Shown here one piece after another: positions 34,353 through 41,253 of a DNA stretch of 64,000 nucleotides. The notes beneath the pieces are model-generated. The model was not told where the DNA came from, did not search any database, and saw only the letters and a program-made list of their open reading frames with translations. The position numbers were made by a program, and so were the translations under genes. The DNA is taken from contig DATIYM010000011.1 of assembly GCA_035517615.1 (NCBI GenBank), positions 62,001 to 126,000 on the forward strand, read 5' to 3'. Numbering within the stretch: position 1 is the first letter of the stretch; the number at the start of each line of letters is the position of its first letter. Source of the DNA: AG25 sp035517615 (GTDB lineage Bacteria > Gemmatimonadota > Gemmatimonadetes > Gemmatimonadales > GWC2-71-9).

Positions 34353-34995
34353 CCGCGTTCTCATGGGACTCCTGGTGTTGCTCGCCGCGTGCGAGACCAC
34401 GGGGCAAGCCCCCTTGAGGAGCTGCACCGGGTGTTATTACGACTTCGCGGACACGGCCCCCCCGAATACGGCGCTCGTGTTCAGCTGGCCTACGCACCGG
34501 CTCCCGGTCCGATTTTACGCCGACCCGCGTGGCGCGATGCCGTCGCTCGTGCCGCTCGCCATTGCCTCATGGCGAGGGCAATTCCTCTATGGTGAGTGGA
34601 GCGGCGTCGAGGTGCCTGATTCGACGATGGCAGACGTGATCGTCACGTGGGCATCGACGGGCGGCGTTCCGCCGGACGTGCCGCCCGACCCGGGGCCTCC
34701 GGTCGACGCGTGTGCCGGGGAGACGAGCGATCCCGTGACGGTGTTCCGCGATTCGGCCGGAACCCAGCTGCATATCGTTCTGACCCCGCGCGCCGGATTC
34801 ACCGATGCGCAGGTGGCCGCCTGTCTCGAGCGCGTCGTGATTCACGAATTCGGCCATGCGCTGGGGCTGTTGCGCGAGAGCGATTCGACCACGGACATCA
34901 TGTATGAGGCGCCGGTCGTGAGCGCACCGAGTGTGCGCGATCGCAATACGGCCGAGATTCTCTACCACACACCGGCCACCGTGACGCCCCGCTAA
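34342..34995 (+). CDS. Predicted lipoprotein with altered metzincin (matrixin-like) motif
   Basis: 217 residues; the ATG lies inside the previous gene (11-bp overlap). The N-terminus LMGLLVLLAACETTG is a lipoprotein signal with lipobox LAAC. The C-terminal third contains VVIHEFGHALGLLRESDSTT followed by DIMYEAP. This matches the metzincin pattern HExxHxxGxxHxxD plus Met-turn, but the third zinc histidine is Arg (HEFGHALGLLR). A cysteine pair at about 31-34 (CTGC) may form a disulfide. Either a zinc peptidase that uses another third ligand, such as the Asp three residues on, or an inactive relative. Confidence 0.7.
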   Translation: MSGNRVLMGLLVLLAACETTGQAPLRSCTGCYYDFADTAPPNTALVFSWPTHRLPVRFYADPRGAMPSLVPLAIASWRGQFLYGEWSGVEVPDSTMADVIVTWASTGGVPPDVPPDPGPPVDACAGETSDPVTVFRDSAGTQLHIVLTPRAGFTDAQVAACLERVVIHEFGHALGLLRESDSTTDIMYEAPVVSAPSVRDRNTAEILYHTPATVTPR

Positions 34996-36602
34996 TGCGC
35001 GACGCGACCCACGCCACCGCCCACCGCGCGGAGGGAGCGTTCAAGCCGCCAGGGCTGAGCGCGCGGGCGAATCTGCCCGTAGCGGCGCTGTACGAATACG
35101 CCATCCGGCGCACCGAAGGTGTGCTCGCGCAGGCCGGCCCCCTGTGCATTGTGACGACCCCCCACACCGGACGCAGTCCCGATGACAAGTTCATCGTTCG
35201 CGACCAGGGCACGAGCTCGCGGGTGTGGTGGAGTACGATGAACCAGCCGCTCTCCCCCGAGCATTTTTCAAAACTGCAACAGCACGTCCTGACCTATCTC
35301 GACACCCAGGATGTGTTCATCCAGGATGTGTTCGCGGGGGCCGACCCGCGCTACCGCGTCGCGATTCGATTCGTGACGCCGAACGCATGGCACGCGCTGT
35401 TCGCGTCGAACATGTTTCTCGCGCCCACGCCCACCGAGCTCGCCAACTTCACTCCGTCCTGGCACGTGTTGCACGCCCCCGAGCTGCCGGCCGATCCGGC
35501 GCAGCATGGCACGCGCTCGGGCACGTATATCGTGATCAACTTCGCACAGCGCATCATTCTCATCGGCGGGACTCGGTATGCCGGAGAGCTGAAAAAATCC
35601 GTTTTCACCGCGCTCAACTACCTCCTACCCGACGCGGCCGTCCTGCCCATGCACTGCTCGGCCACGGTGGGCCGCGAGGAGGATGTCGCGCTGTTTTTTG
35701 GACTGTCCGGCACGGGAAAGACGACGCTCTCCGCAGACCCCCAGCGACGATTGATCGGTGACGATGAACACGGGTGGAGCGACACGGGGGTCTTCAACCT
35801 CGAGGGGGGATGCTACGCGAAGATCATCCGGCTGTCGCCCGCTGGCGAGCCCGAGATCTACGCGACTACGCGGATGTTCGGCACGGTGCTCGAAAACGTG
35901 GTTGTCGACCCCGCCAGCCGGACGCTCGATCTCGACTCCGCGGCGATCACGGAGAACACGCGCGCTTCGTATCCGATCGGCTTCATCCCAAATCACGTGG
36001 CGTCGGGCAGCGCCGGTCACCCGCGGCACGTCATTTTTCTCACCTGTGATGCCTACGGCGTACTGCCCCCAATTTCACGGCTCAACCCGGCCCAGACGAT
36101 GTACCACTTCCTGTCCGGGTATACCGCCAAGGTTGGCGGCACGGAGCGTGGCGTGACGGAGCCGCGTCCCGCCTTCTCGCCCTGCTTCGGGGCACCGTTC
36201 CTGCCCCGCGACGCGAACGTCTACGCCACAATGCTCGGTGAGCGCGTAGCGCGGCACGGGGTGCGCTGCTGGCTCGTCAACACCGGCTGGACCGGCGGCG
36301 GCCCGGGCGCCGGCGGCGGGAAGCGCATCCCGCTGCGGCAGACGCGCGCGATGGTGCATGTCGCCCTGGAAGGGGCGCTCGAGACCGTCCCGACCGTGCG
36401 TGAGCCGGTCTTTGGGCTCGACATCCCGCGCAGCGTGCCCGGAGTGCCGGAGCGCGTGCTCATGCCCCGCGACGCCTGGAGCGACGGGGCCGCGTATGAC
36501 GCCCAGGCGCTCCGCGTCGCGCGGCTATTCCGCGGCAACTTCGAGCAGTTCACCGGGCGCGTTCCGGCCGCTGTCCGCGACGCGGGGCCACCAGAATCGT
36601 GA
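34995..36602 (+). CDS. pckA: Phosphoenolpyruvate carboxykinase (ATP)
   Basis: 535 residues, full length. Gluconeogenic conversion of oxaloacetate and ATP to phosphoenolpyruvate, CO2 and ADP. Signatures: TPHTGRSPDDKFIVRD, the P-loop-like kinase-1a motif FGLSGTGKTTLSADP, metal-binding kinase-2 RRLIGDDEHGWSD, GVFNLEGGCYAKIIRLS, and NTGWTGGGPGAGGGKRIPL near the C-terminus (the last normally reads GGPYGxG). The ATG shares one base with the upstream stop (TAATG). The downstream HD gene overlaps its stop by 4 bp. Confidence 0.97.
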   Translation: MRDATHATAHRAEGAFKPPGLSARANLPVAALYEYAIRRTEGVLAQAGPLCIVTTPHTGRSPDDKFIVRDQGTSSRVWWSTMNQPLSPEHFSKLQQHVLTYLDTQDVFIQDVFAGADPRYRVAIRFVTPNAWHALFASNMFLAPTPTELANFTPSWHVLHAPELPADPAQHGTRSGTYIVINFAQRIILIGGTRYAGELKKSVFTALNYLLPDAAVLPMHCSATVGREEDVALFFGLSGTGKTTLSADPQRRLIGDDEHGWSDTGVFNLEGGCYAKIIRLSPAGEPEIYATTRMFGTVLENVVVDPASRTLDLDSAAITENTRASYPIGFIPNHVASGSAGHPRHVIFLTCDAYGVLPPISRLNPAQTMYHFLSGYTAKVGGTERGVTEPRPAFSPCFGAPFLPRDANVYATMLGERVARHGVRCWLVNTGWTGGGPGAGGGKRIPLRQTRAMVHVALEGALETVPTVREPVFGLDIPRSVPGVPERVLMPRDAWSDGAAYDAQALRVARLFRGNFEQFTGRVPAAVRDAGPPES

Positions 36603-37888
36603 GCCTTTCCCGCGCCGAAGTCGTCCGCGACCCGTTGTGGGACAACATCCGGATCGAGCAGGACGCGCTGGCCCTCATCGACACGCCGGCGCTGCAGCGA
36701 CTGCGGTACGTCCGCCAGCTCGGCCATGCCTTCCTGGTCTATCCCGGCGCCACACATACCCGGTTCGAGCACGCTCTGGGCACGTATCATCTGGCGCGAC
36801 GCGCGCTCGCCCAGCTCGACGATACCGAAGGCCACGGTGCGATCCCGCCGGACTCCGCGCGCGCCGTCCGTTATGCGGCGCTGCTCCATGATATCGGCCA
36901 TTATCCGTTCTCCCATGCCCTGGAAGAAGCGGGACTTCCCAATCACGAACAGCTGGTCGCGCGCCAGTTCGAAAATGGCGAATTGCGCGCGGTGCTCGCG
37001 CGCCACGCCATTCCCACCGACCCGCTCCTGTGCCTCATCCAGGGACGAAGCGATGCCCCACTCGCCGGACTGATCTCGGGCTCGCTCGATGTTGACAAGC
37101 TCGACTATCTGTCGCGCGATGCGTGGATGTGTGGAGTCCCCTACGGCACGATCGATGTCGATCGCCTGCTCGCGTGTCTCACGCTCGCTTCCACTCCCGA
37201 CGGACCGCCCTCGCTCGCGCTTGAGGAAAAAGGACTTTCCGCGCTCGAATCGTTGCTGTTCGCCAAGTACCAGATGTACCGCAACGTGTATTGGCATCAT
37301 GCCGTGCGCAGCGCGACCGCCATGTTCAAGCGGCTGGTGATGACGGCGATTGGCGCTGACCTCGTTCGGGTGGAGGACATCGCCGCATCGACCGACGACG
37401 GCTTGATCCACGAGCTGCAGCGCGAGGACCCGACGAAAGTGAAGCTCGCCCTGCGGCTGCGAGAGCGCCGGCTCGCCAAGCGAACGCTCGATGTGCCGGG
37501 TTCGGAAGTTCCGGAAAATGCCGGCTCCTGGATCTCGAGCGATCCGGCGCTCTGCCGCGAGGTCGAGGATCAGCTGGCCCGCGAGCTCGAGCTGGGGGAG
37601 AACGAAGTGTTTCTCGACTTCCCCGCCAAACCGGACATGCTGGCGCTCGATCTTTCGCTCGTCAGGCGCGACGGTGTGGTCCTGCATCTCGCGGGAGAGG
37701 AAGCCCGAGAGCACCTCGAGCTGCCCCGCGTCGCGACCGAGCTGTATCGCTCGGCGCGCCGCCTGAGATTGTTCGTGCTGCGTCCGCTCGCGAGCGAGCT
37801 GCCTGTCAAACGCGTGATGGATCTGGTCGCGATGCCAGGCGAGCACATTCGCGCGCGGCTCGACTCGGGCCGCGCCCTGTTGGGCTAA
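36599..37888 (+). CDS. HD-domain phosphohydrolase (dNTPase/SAMHD1-like family)
   Basis: 429 residues, GTG start overlapping the pckA stop (GTGA). Metal-binding HD motifs in order: THTRFEHALGTYHLARR (His), LLHDIGHYPFSHALEEAG (His-Asp) and VDKLDYLSRDAWMCG (Asp). It fits the family of HD proteins related to dNTP triphosphohydrolases and SAMHD1; the N-terminus DPLWDNIRIEQDALALIDTP with LQRLRYVRQLG is typical. The substrate could be dNTPs or another phosphoester. Its stop overlaps the PP2C stop by 4 bp from the other strand. Confidence 0.87.
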   Translation: MSLSRAEVVRDPLWDNIRIEQDALALIDTPALQRLRYVRQLGHAFLVYPGATHTRFEHALGTYHLARRALAQLDDTEGHGAIPPDSARAVRYAALLHDIGHYPFSHALEEAGLPNHEQLVARQFENGELRAVLARHAIPTDPLLCLIQGRSDAPLAGLISGSLDVDKLDYLSRDAWMCGVPYGTIDVDRLLACLTLASTPDGPPSLALEEKGLSALESLLFAKYQMYRNVYWHHAVRSATAMFKRLVMTAIGADLVRVEDIAASTDDGLIHELQREDPTKVKLALRLRERRLAKRTLDVPGSEVPENAGSWISSDPALCREVEDQLARELELGENEVFLDFPAKPDMLALDLSLVRRDGVVLHLAGEEAREHLELPRVATELYRSARRLRLFVLRPLASELPVKRVMDLVAMPGEHIRARLDSGRALLG

Positions 37889-38670
37889 GCTCTGGGCGGG
37901 ATAATCGGCTGAGTGTCGTTCGGTCCCAGCGCGGGGGCACTCACCGAGTCGACTCGCACGAGAATCGCGGTAATGTTATCCAACCCGCCGCGACGATTGG
38001 CCTCGGCAATGAGCAGGTCTACCGTCTCCTGCGGAGCGCGATTGGCGCCCAGCAGGTCGCCGAGCTCCTGATCCTCGAGCATTCCCGTGAGTCCATCCGA
38101 GGCCAGCAGGAAGAGGTCTTTCGGTTTCAAGGCACCGACGTAGATGTCGGGAAGCACTTCGTTGTTCGCCCCCACGCAGCGCGTGATCACGTTGCTGTAG
38201 GGATGCGAGCGCGCCTGCTCGGGGGTGAGGTACCCCGCATCGACCTGCTCCTGGACATAGGAGTGGTCTTTGGTCAGCTGGATCAGGCGGTTTTCGCGGT
38301 AGAGATAGGCACGGCTGTCGCCGACCTGGCCGATGAGAAACCGGCCATCGTGAAGGACAAGCGCGGTGACGGTGGTCCCCATGCCGCGCTTGTCGTGCTC
38401 GGTCAGCGTGCGCTGGAAAATCGCGCCATTGGCGGCACGGATCGCCGCGCGCATGCGCTCGGCCGCGGTTTCGTCGCTGGCGTCGAGTAGCGAGCCCAGC
38501 TCCCGGGCCACAAATCGCACGGCCATTTCGCTCGCGACTTCGCCGGCCGCATGTCCCCCCATGCCGTCCGCGACGACCCAGATCCCCCGCTCCGGGACCA
38601 TGATGAAACTGTCCTCGTTCCCCGAGCGGATGATGCCGACGTCGGAGCGACCCGAACTGGTGATGCTCAC
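37885..38670 (-). CDS. PP2C-family serine/threonine phosphatase (Stp/PrpC-like)
   Basis: 261 residues from the GTG at 38670 (a TTG at 38685 overlaps the FHA stop as TTGA; the longer ATG frame to 38757 adds Gly/Arg-rich residues). PP2C motifs with metal-binding Asp: RSGNEDSF, WVVADGMGGHAAGEVAS, GMGTTVTALVLHDGRF, QVGDSRAYLYRENRLIQLTK, FLLASDGLTGML and GGLDNITAILVRVDS. Mn/Mg-dependent removal of phosphate from Ser/Thr proteins. It follows an FHA gene by 11 bp, so phospho-threonine binding and removal are co-encoded; no Ser/Thr kinase is within the window. Confidence 0.92.
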   Translation of the reverse strand: MSITSSGRSDVGIIRSGNEDSFIMVPERGIWVVADGMGGHAAGEVASEMAVRFVARELGSLLDASDETAAERMRAAIRAANGAIFQRTLTEHDKRGMGTTVTALVLHDGRFLIGQVGDSRAYLYRENRLIQLTKDHSYVQEQVDAGYLTPEQARSHPYSNVITRCVGANNEVLPDIYVGALKPKDLFLLASDGLTGMLEDQELGDLLGANRAPQETVDLLIAEANRRGGLDNITAILVRVDSVSAPALGPNDTQPIIPPRA

Positions 38671-38681
38671 GTGCGAGCCGC

Positions 38682-40046
38682 TCAAGCCAGGAGCCACCGA
38701 ACGATGGCCGCAACTCCCGCGGCCCCTGCCACCAGCACCACTGCCCCCGCCCCGCATCCTTTACCTCTCTTTTTTCCCGGAGAAGGCGGAGCCCCCCCTC
38801 CGGCCGTGGCCTGAGGCCGACCCGCGTGCGCCTTTGATCCCGCCCCCGCTGCCGACCGTGCGGCCGGTGCTGCCGGAGCTTTGGGGGGGGCTGCAGGAGG
38901 CTTTGCCATCACCACGGTGCCGCCGCCCTTTGCGATTCCCGCCGCCTCGTCCATGGGTTCGAACGCCAGCGAGACATCGCCGATACGTAGCGTCGTGCCC
39001 GGCCCGATCGGCGCTTCTCCCTTGATCCGCTGGCCATCCACGTACGTGCCATTCGTCGAGTCCAGATCGACGATCACCCACACGCCTTCGCGCCGTTGGA
39101 GCTTTGCATGGGCGGTCGAGACGGACGGGTCGGCAAGCACGACATCGTTGTAATCGGCTCGGCCGATGTTCGCGAGCGGCGAACGGATCGGGAACCGCTG
39201 ACCCTTGAGATTGCCCGTTTTCGCGAGCATGCTCGCCAATGCGCCCGGCGGTGGCGGACGAGACGGAGACTGCGCTGGAGCCGACGCGGCAGCGGGTGGC
39301 GATGGCGGCCGGGGTGGGGGTGGAGGTGAGGGTGGGGGTGCAGGCTCGGGAGCTGGAGGGGCGAACTCGGCGTAGAACCGGAATTTCTCGTCGCCGATGC
39401 GAATGACCTCGGCTCGCGCGAGCACTCTCTGCCCCTGTACGCGCTCCTCGTTCACATACGTCCCGTTCGTGCTCGAATCGACGAGCAAGTACCCTCGGGG
39501 GGTCTGCACGACTTCCGCGTGCCGCCGCGAAACGTCTTTGCCGGTCACGACCACATCGCACGTGGCGTCGCGTCCGAATACCAGTGCGCCGCCCGCAACG
39601 ATGTACTCGCGCCCGTCGGTCAAACTCACGATGCGCCCGCCGGTATTGGCGACCTGGCCGGCAGCGGGAGGAGGCGGCGGATTCGGGCGCGGGGCCGTCG
39701 CCCCTCCGCGAGGCTCCGGAGCCACGGGTTTGACCGCCTGCATGAACTGCGTATTTCCGCTGCGGCGTTCGTCGACGAACGTGAGCTCATGCCCCGCCAC
39801 GTCGATCTTGTCCCCGTGCAACAAGGGGGATGGCTCGGCGCCAAGTCGCACGCCATTAATGAGGATGTCGGCCGCTGGGGCAGCCCTCCGGATGATGATC
39901 TGTCCGTCGGGTTGGGCGCGAAACACCGCGTGCTGCGGCAGCACGCCAGGCCCAGAAATCACGATGCCACAGGCGGCATCGCCGCCCAGCAGCAGCTCGC
40001 CTGCCGGAATGGAGAACTTCCTGCCTTCAAGCTCCAATAAGGCCAT
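38682..40046 (-). CDS. Multi-FHA-domain protein with C-terminal membrane anchor
   Basis: 454 residues. Three FHA-type modules: the first (about 1-90) is degenerate (LLLGGDAACGIVIS where GR is expected). The second (about 135-230) and third (about 285-370) are canonical: FGRDATCDVVVTGKDVSRRH with STNGTYVNEERV, and IGRADYNDVVLADPSVSTAH with STNGTYVDGQRI. Pro/Ala-rich linkers separate them, and the tail ends in Lys/Arg then one TM helix (GAGAVVLVAGAAGVAAIV). FHA domains bind phospho-threonine peptides, so this is a membrane-tethered scaffold that probably recruits phosphorylated proteins, paired with the PP2C downstream. Confidence 0.9.
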   Translation of the reverse strand: MALLELEGRKFSIPAGELLLGGDAACGIVISGPGVLPQHAVFRAQPDGQIIIRRAAPAADILINGVRLGAEPSPLLHGDKIDVAGHELTFVDERRSGNTQFMQAVKPVAPEPRGGATAPRPNPPPPPAAGQVANTGGRIVSLTDGREYIVAGGALVFGRDATCDVVVTGKDVSRRHAEVVQTPRGYLLVDSSTNGTYVNEERVQGQRVLARAEVIRIGDEKFRFYAEFAPPAPEPAPPPSPPPPPRPPSPPAAASAPAQSPSRPPPPGALASMLAKTGNLKGQRFPIRSPLANIGRADYNDVVLADPSVSTAHAKLQRREGVWVIVDLDSTNGTYVDGQRIKGEAPIGPGTTLRIGDVSLAFEPMDEAAGIAKGGGTVVMAKPPAAPPKAPAAPAARSAAGAGSKAHAGRPQATAGGGAPPSPGKKRGKGCGAGAVVLVAGAAGVAAIVRWLLA

Positions 40047-40116
40047 CGGATGGGACCCTAGGCGAGGCGAGCCAAGAAGTTAGGGGGCATGGTGTAACCG
40101 CGCAAGCAAACAGGCT

Positions 40117-41196
40117 TTACGACGCCTCCGCAGACGTCACTGCCTCTTCGGCACCCACGAGACCGCGGCGTGCGGCACGCCAGAAGAGCAGTGAGCCAAC
40201 CGCCACTGTCGCGTAGCTGTTGATAGACCGCCAGATGAGAATGTACGTGGCCGTGATCTGCGCCGGCACGTACATCTGCATGACCACCGCGGAGAGCAGC
40301 TCGGCGAGTCCCGACGCTCCGGGGGTCGGCGCAAAGTAGAGCAGGAACGTTATGAACGTTTGCAAGAGCAGGATATCCACGAAATTGGCCGGGATCCCGA
40401 GCGCACGGAGCGCGACGTAGCCGGCAAGCAGCTTGTTGGCATGAGATGGGCCGGAAAGCAGCACGGCCCAGAACAGTGCGAGCCAGCCTTTCGGGCTTCC
40501 GAACGCGACCATGCATTCGTGGGCGCGATCGATGCCGGCGCGCAGCTGCTCCATCCGCTTCGCGACGCGACGGCTCTTGCGCTCGAGTTTACTCGCGAGC
40601 CAGTGCACCAGATCTCGCAGCCAGGCCGGGAAAACCATGGCCACGAGCATCACCACTCCCAGGATCCCGAAAATCGTGAGACTGGTGCGAAACAGGTCAT
40701 AGTACGAGATGCCGGGGATCACCTGGTGGTAGGCGAGCGATTTTCCGGCGCCCAGATAGATCGCGAGCGGACCCGCCACGGCGAAGAACGCCACGGTGGC
40801 GATGAAAGTCATGAATGTCGACGTCATCGCTTCCGGCAGGCGCACTCCGGCGCGGCGCATGGTCCACATCATCATCGGGCCCGCACCCGTCTGGAACGGC
40901 GTGAGGTACGCTCCCCAGGCGCTCATTCCTCCCGCCAGGACCATGTCCCGCCAGCGCACACCGGGGCGCACGTGCCGCGCCACGACCCAGAGCCGGGTCC
41001 CACCGCCGAACCAGTCCATTGACGCCAGCGCGAGGCCCACGAGCAGCCACTGCCAGTGCAGGCTGAGCAGCGCGTGGGTGAACGCGCCCAGGTCGTTGCC
41101 GTAGATCAGAAGGCTTGCGATAACGCCGGCCAGCGAGATCAGCGCGAACAGCTCGAGTCCGCGCCGGAGCAGGCGGGGGGTCAGAATTAGCGGCAT
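40117..41196 (-). CDS. Flippase-like integral membrane protein (LPG synthase TM / UPF0104 family)
   Basis: 359 residues with about eight hydrophobic helices, beginning LELFALISLAGVIASLLIYG. Typical blocks: GGGTRLWVVARHVRPGVRWR, GGMSAWGAYLTPFQTGAGPM, and late FAPTPGASGLAELLSAVV. This family includes the membrane half of lysyl-phosphatidylglycerol synthase and lipid-linked sugar flippase-like proteins (AglD type). The catalytic domain of LPG synthase is not attached. A transport or scaffold role with a lipid substrate is likely but unproven. It diverges from uvrA across 57 bp. Confidence 0.82.
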   Translation of the reverse strand: MPLILTPRLLRRGLELFALISLAGVIASLLIYGNDLGAFTHALLSLHWQWLLVGLALASMDWFGGGTRLWVVARHVRPGVRWRDMVLAGGMSAWGAYLTPFQTGAGPMMMWTMRRAGVRLPEAMTSTFMTFIATVAFFAVAGPLAIYLGAGKSLAYHQVIPGISYYDLFRTSLTIFGILGVVMLVAMVFPAWLRDLVHWLASKLERKSRRVAKRMEQLRAGIDRAHECMVAFGSPKGWLALFWAVLLSGPSHANKLLAGYVALRALGIPANFVDILLLQTFITFLLYFAPTPGASGLAELLSAVVMQMYVPAQITATYILIWRSINSYATVAVGSLLFWRAARRGLVGAEEAVTSAEAS

Positions 41197-41253
41197 GTGG
41201 GAGGCAAGCTAAGAATCGTCGTTGTCGCGTGCCAGATGCTATTTTTAATGGTT

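Noticed and set aside
41197..41253. SOS (LexA) box ahead of uvrA
   Set aside because: I looked for CTGT-N8-ACAG and GAAC-N4-GTTC patterns and found neither.
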